This document shows, in pieces, positions 27,124-35,674 of a stretch of 64,000 nucleotides of DNA. The stretch is taken from assembly GCA_963697355.1 (NCBI GenBank), contig CAVONV010000021.1, positions 186,001 to 250,000 on the forward strand. Reading direction: 5' to 3'. The stretch comes from CAVONV01 sp963697355 (GTDB lineage Bacteria > Acidobacteriota > Vicinamibacteria > Marinacidobacterales > DATDRI01). Under the pieces are notes generated by a model. That model saw only the letters and a program-made list of their open reading frames with translations. It did not search any database and had not been told where the DNA came from. A program made the translations under genes and the position numbers. Each line of letters begins with the position of its first letter. Within the stretch, counting starts at the first letter, position 1.

Positions 27124-28460
27124 GAGTCTCCTATGGCACGACGGGCGGCATCGCCGACGGCGTTGGAGAGCTCGAGGATCTCCGCCTCGTCAGGGCCTTC
27201 CATCATGATACGCAATAACGGCTCAGTTCCAGAATACCTAATGAGCACGCGACCCCGGCCTTTCAAGCGTTGCTCGGCAACTTCCACAGTTTGGGCAATT
27301 TCAGGAACCGCGACGATTTCTGGCTTGTCTTTGACTCGGATGTTCAGCAGAACTTGGGGAAATGGTTCCAACTGGGTGAGCTCGGCTAGGGACTTGCCTT
27401 CGAGAGCCATGACGCGGAGGACTTGGAGAAGGGTGAGAAGGCCGTCTCCCGTCGGTGCGTGCTCGGAGAAAATGATGTGTCCAGATTGCTCACCACCTAG
27501 AGGTAGCCCCTGTCGAGACATTTCTTCTGAAACGTATTTGTCGCCGACTTGCGTTCGACACAAGCGTATTCCCTCCGATTCGAGTGCCTTTTCGAGAGCC
27601 AGATTGCTCATCACGGTGGCGACGACCCCCGGTCCGGGAAGGCGATTTTCTCTTTTCAATCTTCTGGCGCACATGAGGAGGATGGCATCGCCGTTGATGA
27701 TGTTTCCTTCGTGATCGGCCAAGATCAAACGGTCGCCGTCTCCATCGAGTGCCGCGCCGAGGTCTGAGCTCGTTTCAACAACCCGGCGCGCCATGTGCTC
27801 GGGATGTGTTGAGCCGCAGTTCTGGTTTATGTTCCGGCCATCGGGCGTGACGCCGATAGACGCCACCGTCAAACCGAGTGAGGAAAGAAGGCTCGGTCCC
27901 ACTTCATACCCGCCCCCGTTCGCACAATCTAGGACGATGCGAAGGCCAGCCAAATTGGGAGACGACGATAGTGTAGACTCGAGGAAGGATGTGTATTCCC
28001 TTCGGAGAGTCGGATCCGGCGTCGGCCTCGGCGTCTCTACCACACTCAATTCGAAACGGGTATTCAACACTTCGGACTCTATGGCAGATTCCAGCTGATC
28101 GCTCGACTTGTTACCGTTGGAAGAAAACACCTTCACGCCATTGTCGGGGTATGGGTTGTGCGATGCGGAGATCATGACACCGGCGGAAAAACCAAAACGA
28201 CGTGTGAGGATGGCAACGGCTGGCGTCGTCAGAACTCCGGCGGAGACGGTTTGTCCCCCGCCGGTGCGTATTCCCTCTTGAAGCCAAGTTTCGAGGTCCG
28301 CACCGGAGGAGCGGGTATCACGGCCAATCAAGATTCGGGGATTTGGCTCCGACAGGTGGCGCGCGAGAGCGTAGCCGACCCGGATGAGTGTGGGACGATC
28401 GAGTGGGGCGGCACCGGCCGCGCCGCGAATTCCGTCTGTACCAAAGAGATGTTTCATCAC
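27120..28460 (-). CDS. glmM: Phosphoglucosamine mutase
   Basis: Converts glucosamine 6-phosphate to glucosamine 1-phosphate for peptidoglycan and LPS. The 446 residues show FGTDGIRG (6-13), the phosphoserine S100 in MISASHNPYPDNG, the metal loop DGDGDR and the C-terminal phosphate loop RYSGTEPLLRIM. It overlaps cdaR upstream and pdxJ downstream by 4 bp. cdaA-cdaR-glmM is the classic Gram-positive c-di-AMP trio in which CdaR and GlmM modulate CdaA. Confidence 0.95.
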   Translation of the reverse strand: MMKHLFGTDGIRGAAGAAPLDRPTLIRVGYALARHLSEPNPRILIGRDTRSSGADLETWLQEGIRTGGGQTVSAGVLTTPAVAILTRRFGFSAGVMISASHNPYPDNGVKVFSSNGNKSSDQLESAIESEVLNTRFELSVVETPRPTPDPTLRREYTSFLESTLSSSPNLAGLRIVLDCANGGGYEVGPSLLSSLGLTVASIGVTPDGRNINQNCGSTHPEHMARRVVETSSDLGAALDGDGDRLILADHEGNIINGDAILLMCARRLKRENRLPGPGVVATVMSNLALEKALESEGIRLCRTQVGDKYVSEEMSRQGLPLGGEQSGHIIFSEHAPTGDGLLTLLQVLRVMALEGKSLAELTQLEPFPQVLLNIRVKDKPEIVAVPEIAQTVEVAEQRLKGRGRVLIRYSGTEPLLRIMMEGPDEAEILELSNAVGDAARRAIGDS

Positions 28461-29389
28461 TTCTTCTCCGTCGGTCGAACACGAACACGCACTTGAGCAG
28501 GATCGAGAGAAAGAACGGTAAGCCCGGAAAGCCCTTCACGGAGAAATATCGACTCCGGCTTCAACTGATAGAGACCCGGATCGAGGTCTTCAACTGCCAC
28601 GCGTAGCTCGATATCGTCTTCAGTTAGATCCTCCACTAAGCTGCGCGGCCCTTCGACCTCGATCCTTACTGAATCGGGAGTGATGCTCGTATTCGCGTCG
28701 GGAGGGTAGCTGGTGACGATTAGGTCGGCAAGTCTCCTGCGAATTCTTTCCTCTCTGACATCAAGAGTGACCTCTACTCCCCTGGGATCGACGGGCCGGA
28801 CATAAAGGTCGTCGAGCATCACCTGGACTGTTTGGGTATAGGGTTCACGCAGTCCCTCGACGGAGATCGGTTGAGTGGTGACTTGCTCCAAGTCCTTGAG
28901 GCGGGAGGCTGGTCCCATGACTTCAACGTCCACGGAATCCAGCCAGATGTTCGCAAGTACGAAGCCCGAGGCGGGAGCTCCGATGACACGTGGGACGACG
29001 TGCAACCGCCGATTGTCCGTTTGATCGAGCTGAAAATTGACGGAAGCCGGAGTCACTCGCATTACCCGCACACCGAAGGGAGATGCGACGTTTTCCGGAG
29101 ATAGGTAAATGGTGAGCTCTCCTGCCTGCGCACCGGATAGATCCACACTGGCTTGAATTTCCTGGGGAGTGAGTCGTCGAAGGATCTCGGAGGACCCGCT
29201 CAGGCGAATGTCCACTTGTTGGACGGATTCCTCAATGACCTCCATTCCCTCTGGAACGTTCCGGAACTCGAGAGGAACAGGCAAGACGAGCTCGGCTCCC
29301 TGACCGCCGGCGACGATGTACCACAGGGAAAAGCCCAAAACAAGAGAAACGAGCTTCAGCCCGAGGCTGTCGAACAGGGCAGGTCTCAT
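28457..29389 (-). CDS. cdaR: YbbR-domain protein, CdaA regulator (CdaR-like)
   Basis: A 310-residue protein with one N-terminal membrane segment (KLVSLVLGFSLWYIVAGG, residues about 10-28) followed by about three YbbR-type extracytoplasmic beta domains (repeated blocks ending PxxVxVxVEGP or similar). ATG 29389 overlaps the cdaA stop (ATGA); the frame runs further upstream but inside cdaA. In Firmicutes CdaR binds and tunes the diadenylate cyclase CdaA. Gene order supports the same role here. Confidence 0.85.
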   Translation of the reverse strand: MRPALFDSLGLKLVSLVLGFSLWYIVAGGQGAELVLPVPLEFRNVPEGMEVIEESVQQVDIRLSGSSEILRRLTPQEIQASVDLSGAQAGELTIYLSPENVASPFGVRVMRVTPASVNFQLDQTDNRRLHVVPRVIGAPASGFVLANIWLDSVDVEVMGPASRLKDLEQVTTQPISVEGLREPYTQTVQVMLDDLYVRPVDPRGVEVTLDVREERIRRRLADLIVTSYPPDANTSITPDSVRIEVEGPRSLVEDLTEDDIELRVAVEDLDPGLYQLKPESIFLREGLSGLTVLSLDPAQVRVRVRPTEKK

Positions 29390-30222
29390 ATAGCTGTGCC
29401 CTCGCGTGTCTCGGACTCGAGCTCGGGTGAGGGGCGGGCTCCGCTTGGTCCTAGTGCTTGTCGGAGCTTCGCCCTCAATGTGTCGCCTTCCATGTTGCTG
29501 AAGATTTGGCCGTTTTCCACGTAGCTCGCGGTGCCCGTCTCCTCTGACACCACGATCGCGATGGCATCTGTGTCCTCGGTAATGCCGATGGCCGCGCGGT
29601 GTCGAGTGCCGAGCTCCTTGGGAAGATGAGGGCTGATAGTGAGGGGCAAGAAACACGCCGCGGCGGCGACCCGATTCCTCTGTACGATGACTGCACCGTC
29701 ATGAAGGGGTGTCTTGGGGTTGAAGATGGAGAGCATAAGATCGTAGGTCAGTACCGCGTCGAGAAGGATGCCCCCTTCGATGTAGCTTCGTAGGCCGATG
29801 TCACGCTCTATCGCGATGATGGCTCCGGTCTTTCTCCGGGCAAGGGCAGTCGTGGCGAACACAATTTCGTCGACGGTCTCGTTGTTGCTCGGTTGGGAGA
29901 GGATGCGGAATAGAGGTGCTTTGCCCAAGTTGGCGAGCACTCTTCGCAGTTCGGACTGATAGAGAACGATGATCGCGAAACCGATATAAGCGAGGCTGTT
30001 TCTTAGAAGCCAATTGACGGTTTCGAGCTGGGCCCATCGAGAGGCAAAAAAGACCAAAATGAGGATGATCGTACCCACGACCATTTGGAAGGCCCGGCTC
30101 CCTCGTATGAGCTGTAAGAGCTTGTATATGAGAAAGCTGACGAGGAGAATGTCGATGGCGTCAACCCAGGAGAACTCCGTCGATTGGCGAAAGGCCCCCA
30201 AGTAGTCCCAGAGCGCGCTCAC
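29386..30222 (-). CDS. cdaA: Diadenylate cyclase, membrane-bound (CdaA/DacA)
   Basis: Makes c-di-AMP from two ATP. The 278 residues have three N-terminal membrane segments (about 20-100) and a DAC domain with the DGA motif in PLHDGAVIVQ and the RHR motif in GTRHRAAIG. The C-terminus is a short disordered tail. GTG start at 30222 overlaps the folP stop. It is in the order folP-cdaA-cdaR-glmM, so second-messenger synthesis is coupled to folate and cell-wall precursor genes. c-di-AMP typically controls potassium and osmolyte transport. Confidence 0.93.
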   Translation of the reverse strand: MSALWDYLGAFRQSTEFSWVDAIDILLVSFLIYKLLQLIRGSRAFQMVVGTIILILVFFASRWAQLETVNWLLRNSLAYIGFAIIVLYQSELRRVLANLGKAPLFRILSQPSNNETVDEIVFATTALARRKTGAIIAIERDIGLRSYIEGGILLDAVLTYDLMLSIFNPKTPLHDGAVIVQRNRVAAAACFLPLTISPHLPKELGTRHRAAIGITEDTDAIAIVVSEETGTASYVENGQIFSNMEGDTLRAKLRQALGPSGARPSPELESETREGTAI

Positions 30223-31124
30223 GGTTGCACCTCTGTCTCGCGGATACCCTGAACCGACTCATTCAGTATGGAGTCCGCCACTCGGCTGATCTGGACCATC
30301 TCCGTTGTGTCATGGACCCTGACGATGTGGGCGCCATTGATAATTGCAGCCATCACCGTGGCTGCTGTGCCCCAAAGCCTGCCTTCGGGCGGTAGATCCA
30401 ATACCTTGCCAATGAAACTCTTGCGTGATGTACCCACCAACAGAGGTTTTTCGAAACATGACAATGCTTGCAGTCGATTGAGGATCTGCAAATTGTGCTC
30501 TACCGTTTTTCCAAAGCCAATCCCAGGATCTACAATGATGGATTGGGGAGAAATGCCGGTCGCTTCTGCCTGGCGAACGGCGGTTTCCATAAATTCCCTT
30601 ATCTCGACGATGACATCGTCGTAAAAGGGATCCTTTTGCATGGTCTCGGGTGTGCCCCTCATGTGCATCAGCACGACACCGGCGTCGGCTCGTGCAATGA
30701 GCGGAGCCATTGCGGCGTCGGCGGTGAGACTCGAAATGTCGTTGACGAGATCTGCGCCGAGGTCCAAAGCTCTCTCAGCAACGCGTGACTTTCTCGTGTC
30801 GATGGAGATAAGAACATCAGATTGTCGCCGCAGTTCAGAAACCACTTTCTCCGTTCGGCGAAGCTCTTCTTCGATCGGCACCGGGTGAGCGCCAGGACGA
30901 GTTGATTCTCCACCGATGTCGATGACGTCGGCGCCGTTTTCGACCATCTCCAGAGCGAGGTCTACGGCCTGCTCAGGTTTCATCTGCCGACCGCCGTCGA
31001 AAAAAGAATCCGGAGTCACATTGACAATACCCATGACCGCGGTGCGACGGCCAAGTACGAATTGCCTGTTGCGAGCTCGAAACGTCAAGAGCGGGCGAGT
31101 CGCTGTGGTGGTTGCTACAGTCAC
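30219..31124 (-). CDS. folP: Dihydropteroate synthase
   Basis: Joins 6-hydroxymethyl-dihydropterin pyrophosphate and p-aminobenzoate. The 301 residues show MGIVNVTPDSFFDGG, DIGGESTRPG, VDPGIGFGKT and GTSRKSFIG in order. The first 25 residues before the barrel are a non-conserved extension; GTG 31124 is the likely start. It overlaps cdaA at its 3' end and is separated from ftsH by 171 bp holding an octamer array and a direct repeat. Confidence 0.93.
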   Translation of the reverse strand: MTVATTTATRPLLTFRARNRQFVLGRRTAVMGIVNVTPDSFFDGGRQMKPEQAVDLALEMVENGADVIDIGGESTRPGAHPVPIEEELRRTEKVVSELRRQSDVLISIDTRKSRVAERALDLGADLVNDISSLTADAAMAPLIARADAGVVLMHMRGTPETMQKDPFYDDVIVEIREFMETAVRQAEATGISPQSIIVDPGIGFGKTVEHNLQILNRLQALSCFEKPLLVGTSRKSFIGKVLDLPPEGRLWGTAATVMAAIINGAHIVRVHDTTEMVQISRVADSILNESVQGIRETEVQP

Positions 31125-31136
31125 TTGCTTTCTTGG

Positions 31137-31176
31137 GAATTCAAGAATTCAGGAATTCAAGAATTCAGGAATCTTT
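31137..31176. repeat. 8-bp-period tandem repeat array (perfect alternating units)
   Basis: Octamers GAATTCAA, GAATTCAG, GAATTCAA, GAATTCAG, GAATCTTT, in strict phase. Each unit holds the palindrome GAATTC. This is the cleanest copy of the family and lies between ftsH and folP within the operon, so it is transcribed. Confidence 0.85.
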
Positions 31177-31236
31177 TCGACCAAATTCCACGTTAAGAAA
31201 TGAGCGGGACTCGTTTCTTCGCGTGAGACGGTAACA

Positions 31237-31294
31237 CCGAGCTCGTTCGAATGCGTTCATACCCGTAGAATTGGGTGCCGCCGAGCTCGTTCGA
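31237..31294. repeat. 14-bp direct repeat CCGAGCTCGTTCGA, two copies
   Basis: Exact copies of CCGAGCTCGTTCGA at 31237-31250 and 31281-31294, start-to-start distance 44 bp, immediately after the ftsH stop. The core GAGCTC is palindromic. No function evident. Confidence 0.6.
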
Positions 31295-31295
31295 C

Positions 31296-33221
31296 TTAGC
31301 TTTGCGGGACGCTTTTTGGGTTGGGAAGCATCGGCGGTGTCAGTGGCGCCTTCTCCTCTTCGCTCTTGGGTTCTTCCCCAGAGGCCTGCGCTTCCTTGCG
31401 CGTCAAGGTCCGGTGCTTTAGAGGAATCCCGCCAATGACCATATTAACCTCTTCAGCATCCAGGACTTCGCGCTCGAGTAAGGTCTCCGCCACTTTTTCC
31501 AACAGCGGGCGGTTCGTCGTTAGTATGTCCTTTGCTCGATGATAGTTGCGTTCCACAATTCTTCGGACTTCCTGGTCGATCTTGATCGCCGTGTCCTCGC
31601 TGTAGTCCTGATGTTGGGCGATGTCTCTTCCCAGAAAGACTTGTTCCTCTTTATGGCCGAAGGTCAGCGGACCCATTTCGTCGCTCATCCCCCACTCACA
31701 GACCATCCTTCGGGCCAGGTCGGTTGCCTTCTTGAGATCATCGTGGGCGCCGGTGGTGATTTCTTGGAGGACAATGTCCTCGGCCAACCGCCCGCCCATT
31801 TTCACGGCGATCATGGCTTCGACGTATGTTTTACTGTGGCTGTAGCGGTCGGACTCCGGTAGAAGTTGAGTGACTCCCATCGCCATGCCGCGCGGGATGA
31901 TGGTGACCTTGTGAATAGGATCGGCATCGGGAATGAACGTGGCGACCAAAGCGTGGCCCGCCTCGTGATAAGCAGTTGTTCGCTTCTCTTCTTCGCTCAT
32001 CATCAATGAACGACGCTCGGCTCCCATGAGCACTTTGTCTTTGGCATTCTCGAAGTCGCGCATTGCGACGGCTTTTTGCCCGTAACGGGCGGCGTCCAAG
32101 GCAGCTTCGTTGACCAAATTGGCGAGATCGGCACCAGAGAATCCCGGCGTCCCTCGAGCCAGAACGAACATGTCCACGTCGGACGACAAGGGAATGCGGC
32201 CGGTGTGGACCTTGAGAATGCCCTCGCGTCCTTTGACGTCGGGAAGTGAGACGACCACCCGACGGTCGAAGCGGCCCGGACGAAGCAAAGCTGGATCCAA
32301 GACATCAGGCCGGTTGGTCGCCGCGATGAGGATCACCCCTTCGTTGGACTCGAATCCGTCCATTTCCACTAGCAGCTGGTTTAGTGTCTGTTCGCGCTCA
32401 TCGTGCCCGCCGCCTAAGCCAGCCCCTCGATGTCGCCCGACTGCGTCGATTTCGTCGATGAAAACGATGCAGGGTGCGTTCTTCTTGCCCTGCTCGAAGA
32501 GGTCACGAACTCGACTGGCACCTACGCCGACGAACATCTCCACGAAATCAGATCCGCTAATGGAAAAGAAGGGCACATTAGCTTCACCCGAAATGGCCCT
32601 TGCGAGAAGGGTCTTTCCGGTACCGGGCGCGCCCATGAGAAGAACACCTTTTGGTATTCGGCCACCGAGCTTCTGGAACTTTTGCGGCTCTTTCAGGAAA
32701 TCGATGATCTCCTGAAGCTCTTCCTTGGCTTCGTCGACTCCGGCTACATCTTTGAATGTGACTTTCTTCTGCTGGCTACTGGTTAGTTTTGCCTTGCTCT
32801 TTCCGAAAGACAACGCCCGATTCCCGGAGCCTTGCATTTGACGCATGAAGAACACGAGAAAGGCAATCATGATGAAGATCGGAGTCCAGTTGATGAGATG
32901 TGCTATCCATGACGAACCGTTGGATTCGCGGGCGTCGACTGCGATTCCGTGCTCGAGGAGCTTGTCCACTAGTGCTTCGTATTGAGGGGGCGCAAAGCTT
33001 CGAACGGAATCACCATTCTTCAGCTTGCCGGTGATTTGACTACCCGCAGCGGTCCCGGTCAATGTGACTTCGGCAATGTTGTTCCGGTCAACCTGAGCCA
33101 GAAATTCGCTGAAACTGAGTTGTCTTTCTTTTTGCTGGATGCGTGACGATACGTTCCAGAACAGAACGATCACCAAGGCCGCCACCATCCAGAACATTAG
33201 ATTCTTCATGGTCGAGCTCAA
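31296..33221 (-). CDS. ftsH: ATP-dependent zinc metalloprotease FtsH
   Basis: Membrane-anchored AAA+ protease for quality control, including LPS-synthesis enzymes in diderms. The 641 residues show two N-terminal membrane segments (about 6-24 and 110-128) around a periplasmic domain, Walker A GAPGTGKT, FVGVGASRVRDLF, Walker B CIVFIDEID, second-region-of-homology and zinc site HEAGH. TTG 33221 lies seven bases after GGAGG and is preferred to the ATG at 33209. Follows hpt by 39 bp in the conserved tilS-hpt-ftsH order. Confidence 0.96.
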   Translation of the reverse strand: MSSTMKNLMFWMVAALVIVLFWNVSSRIQQKERQLSFSEFLAQVDRNNIAEVTLTGTAAGSQITGKLKNGDSVRSFAPPQYEALVDKLLEHGIAVDARESNGSSWIAHLINWTPIFIMIAFLVFFMRQMQGSGNRALSFGKSKAKLTSSQQKKVTFKDVAGVDEAKEELQEIIDFLKEPQKFQKLGGRIPKGVLLMGAPGTGKTLLARAISGEANVPFFSISGSDFVEMFVGVGASRVRDLFEQGKKNAPCIVFIDEIDAVGRHRGAGLGGGHDEREQTLNQLLVEMDGFESNEGVILIAATNRPDVLDPALLRPGRFDRRVVVSLPDVKGREGILKVHTGRIPLSSDVDMFVLARGTPGFSGADLANLVNEAALDAARYGQKAVAMRDFENAKDKVLMGAERRSLMMSEEEKRTTAYHEAGHALVATFIPDADPIHKVTIIPRGMAMGVTQLLPESDRYSHSKTYVEAMIAVKMGGRLAEDIVLQEITTGAHDDLKKATDLARRMVCEWGMSDEMGPLTFGHKEEQVFLGRDIAQHQDYSEDTAIKIDQEVRRIVERNYHRAKDILTTNRPLLEKVAETLLEREVLDAEEVNMVIGGIPLKHRTLTRKEAQASGEEPKSEEEKAPLTPPMLPNPKSVPQS

Positions 33222-33260
33222 CGTTTCGCCTCCAAAAAGCGGTGCTGCCCCCCCGTGTCG

Positions 33261-33791
33261 TTAAGAAGCATCTTTGTCGATGAGGCCCAAGTACTTGGTG
33301 CCTCGGTAATATTCGTGATGAGCAAGACCGTACCCGACCACGAAACCTTCCTTGTCTAGTCTGAAACCGGTGTAGTCGACGGGGCAGTCCACTTTGCGGT
33401 TCACCACCCGGTCGACGAGGGCAACGACTTTGAGAGAGCGTGGTTTCCAATCCTCGAGGATATGCTCTGCGATGAAGTTCATCGTGACTCCGGTATCCAC
33501 GACACCCTGCAAGAGCAGGAGGTCACGGGAGCCCAATTGCGTATCTGCGCCAAAGGCGATGTCGATCCGCTTTCCCTCGCTGGAGCTGGCGACTTTGAGA
33601 AAATCGCATATCAAAGGGAGCTCGATGGTGCGAATAAGATCCGCCATGAAGACCATTGCGTTCGGCAGTATCCCAACAACGGCGATCTGCCCATCCCTGT
33701 AATCTTGGGTAATCTGCTGGCCTAGTGCCCGAACTCGCCCTTCAATCTCCTGCTCCGTGTACACAATCTCAGGTTTGACTAGTTCGTTCAT
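33261..33791 (-). CDS. hpt: Hypoxanthine phosphoribosyltransferase-like protein with degenerate PRPP motif
   Basis: A 176-residue type I phosphoribosyltransferase in the usual place between tilS and ftsH. Fold landmarks match Hpt: FMADLIRTIELP, a LxLLL-xx-VVDTG PRPP region and FVVGYGLAHHEYYR. However the PRPP motif reads LLLLQGVVDTGVT: the two acidic residues of the usual (V/I)EDIIDTG are Q and G. Loop I, normally LRGS, reads LPNA, and the Asp in VGYGIDYAQ is absent. Catalysis is therefore doubtful or altered. ATG 33791 overlaps the tilS stop. Confidence 0.8.
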   Translation of the reverse strand: MNELVKPEIVYTEQEIEGRVRALGQQITQDYRDGQIAVVGILPNAMVFMADLIRTIELPLICDFLKVASSSEGKRIDIAFGADTQLGSRDLLLLQGVVDTGVTMNFIAEHILEDWKPRSLKVVALVDRVVNRKVDCPVDYTGFRLDKEGFVVGYGLAHHEYYRGTKYLGLIDKDAS

Positions 33792-35293
33792 CCTTGCACC
33801 CAACTCAATCGGACCATTCGTCGGCTTTCTGGAGCAATCCGGGAAAGCTCCGACACTCCGTAACCCACGACCCAGAGGACACGTCGCTCTCCATGCACTA
33901 CCAAAGGGATCATCCCGCGACGATCTCGTTCCACACGGCGATCCATCAGGTAGCGAGACAGCGACTTGCTGCCGGGTGCGCCGAGCGCCTGAAAGCGATC
34001 ACCACGCTTGGGGCTTCGAACTCTCAAGTCGATCGCCTTACCCCGCTCTTCGGGCAAAGCAACCACAACCATCGGCCCTGATGCGGCGGGAAGTCCTTCA
34101 TTGACAGTGTCTTCCGCCTGGATGCGGCCCCCCGCCTCGGGAATCTCCAGTCTCCCCGGTACGGGAAGCTTATACTCATACCTATTATAGCTGTCTTGAG
34201 ACAGAATCTCAGGGTCGGACTCCAGATCTTTTCGGTTGGAGTTGTGACGATTGTGTTGAACTCGCCGGAACCAAAGCTCCTCGAAGGACCGGAAGCAATC
34301 GACGCCTGGGAGCGCTAATTGTCGTCCGCTCTTGCCTGTAGCCGAGAGTCGAAGTACTTCATCGATGTGCTGTAGACCGAAGCCCCTCAGATGTCCACGG
34401 ACCCTTTTCAGCGCTGCTCGGATAACCCGACGTGAGATAGCGGGGTGAAGACTCTCAATCCACGATGCGGGAAGGTGAAGTTCTTCTGCAACTTCTTGCG
34501 TGGAAATCACTTCATGAAGAAGGTCCGAAGCCGCTTGCTCCATCCAATCCTCTTCATCCTGGAGCAAGCGAGCGCTGCGAGCCAATGTGTCGACAAGGGC
34601 CGGATTGAATTCCTTTTCAAGAAAAGGCAGAGCGCGGCGTCGGATGCGGTTTCTAAGGATGGAGCAATCATCGTTGGTTGGATCGAGACAGAAGGGGATC
34701 TTCTTTTCGTGGAGAAAATCCATCACCTCCCGGCGCTTGAGATCCAACATAGGTCGGATCATAGAGGCGTTCCTTACCGGATACATTGCTGCAAGGCCCG
34801 TTGTGCCCGAGCCTCTCAACAGGCGGAGAAGGAGTGTCTCGGCCTGGTCATTTTGCGTGTGTCCTAGGGCAATGCGCGAGCATTCTAGCCGGTTGGCTTC
34901 ATGCTCCAAGAAACGATAGCGAGCATGCCTTGCCGCTTCCTCCAATGAGCGTCCGTAGTGGCGAGCTTCATGGGCCACATCAGCTCTGCCGGTCACGAGC
35001 TTCAAACCCATTTGTCGGGCGAGGTGACCGCAGAACTTCTCATCGTCATCAGCACCATCTCGAAGGTTGTGATTGAAATGAGCGAGGATCATGTCGAAGG
35101 AAAAAGAGGACCACTCTTGCTTGAGCTCATGAAGTGCCCAGCTCAAGGCCACCGAGTCCGGGCCGCCCGAGATGGCCAGGAGCACCCGATCGCCGGATGG
35201 GATCATGCGGTATCGTGCGATGGTCGCCGCCACTCGACGAACGAACTTCGACACCATGGCTCCCGTGATCGATTTCGACGAATCGCTGTTCAT
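33788..35293 (-). CDS. tilS: tRNA(Ile)-lysidine synthetase
   Basis: Modifies C34 of tRNA-Ile(CAU) to lysidine so it reads AUA. N-type PP-loop SGGPDSVAL is clear, followed by FNHNLRDGADDDE, the GHTQNDQAETLLLRLLRGSG helix and the C-terminal TilS domain (SPKRGDRFQALG). The start is uncertain: ATG 35293 gives about 501 residues, ATG 35257 is also possible; the longer frame reaching 35416 would begin almost at the predicted transcription start. First gene of the operon under the promoter at 35427-35456. Confidence 0.9.
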   Translation of the reverse strand: MNSDSSKSITGAMVSKFVRRVAATIARYRMIPSGDRVLLAISGGPDSVALSWALHELKQEWSSFSFDMILAHFNHNLRDGADDDEKFCGHLARQMGLKLVTGRADVAHEARHYGRSLEEAARHARYRFLEHEANRLECSRIALGHTQNDQAETLLLRLLRGSGTTGLAAMYPVRNASMIRPMLDLKRREVMDFLHEKKIPFCLDPTNDDCSILRNRIRRRALPFLEKEFNPALVDTLARSARLLQDEEDWMEQAASDLLHEVISTQEVAEELHLPASWIESLHPAISRRVIRAALKRVRGHLRGFGLQHIDEVLRLSATGKSGRQLALPGVDCFRSFEELWFRRVQHNRHNSNRKDLESDPEILSQDSYNRYEYKLPVPGRLEIPEAGGRIQAEDTVNEGLPAASGPMVVVALPEERGKAIDLRVRSPKRGDRFQALGAPGSKSLSRYLMDRRVERDRRGMIPLVVHGERRVLWVVGYGVSELSRIAPESRRMVRLSWVQG

Positions 35294-35426
35294 GGATGTC
35301 GGATTGCGCGCTACCGGTAAAAGGCTGCAACTACAGCATTGCTCAACGAGGGTGGGCACAAGCGCGTGTGAGACGTAATGAGCTACACCGTCGTTAGGTC
35401 CATGGTGGAAACCCACTAAATACTGT

Positions 35427-35456
35427 ATATTAGTGTTGTTTACCGGAAAATGTCAA
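35427..35456 (-). promoter_or_regulatory. Strong sigma-70 promoter for the tilS operon
   Basis: On the minus strand TTGACA (35456-35451), an 18-bp spacer and TAATAT (35432-35427). Transcription would begin near 35420. The -10 lies in an imperfect palindrome (ACTAAATACTGTATATTAGT, 35415-35434) that could be an operator. Confidence 0.75.
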
Positions 35457-35512
35457 GAAAAGTGGGACCCGTTTCATCGGGCCTCCACTTCAACCAAGGA
35501 GAGTTCCTTTAG

Positions 35513-35674
35513 ATGGATTGCTCGATCTGTGGTGTAAGTGACGAAGAACGGTCCCTGAAGAAGTGTCCGATTTGCTTCAAGCATTTCTGCGACGAATGCG
35601 CCACCAACCGAGGCGGGCGTTTGTTTTGCTCCAAGATATGCTCCGATTACTTCTTCTTCGGCGAAGAGGAGTGA
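35513..35674 (+). CDS. Small cysteine-rich zinc-finger protein
   Basis: A 53-residue frame starting at ATG 35513, six bases or so after GGAGAG. It has CxxC at residues 3-6, then CPIC, FCDEC and CSKIC, eight or nine cysteines spaced like a cross-brace zinc finger (MYND/B-box style). The last 28 bases overlap the 3' end of the convergent CorC gene. It diverges from tilS. Function unknown; such mini zinc fingers may bind protein or nucleic acid. Confidence 0.6.
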   Translation: MDCSICGVSDEERSLKKCPICFKHFCDECATNRGGRLFCSKICSDYFFFGEEE

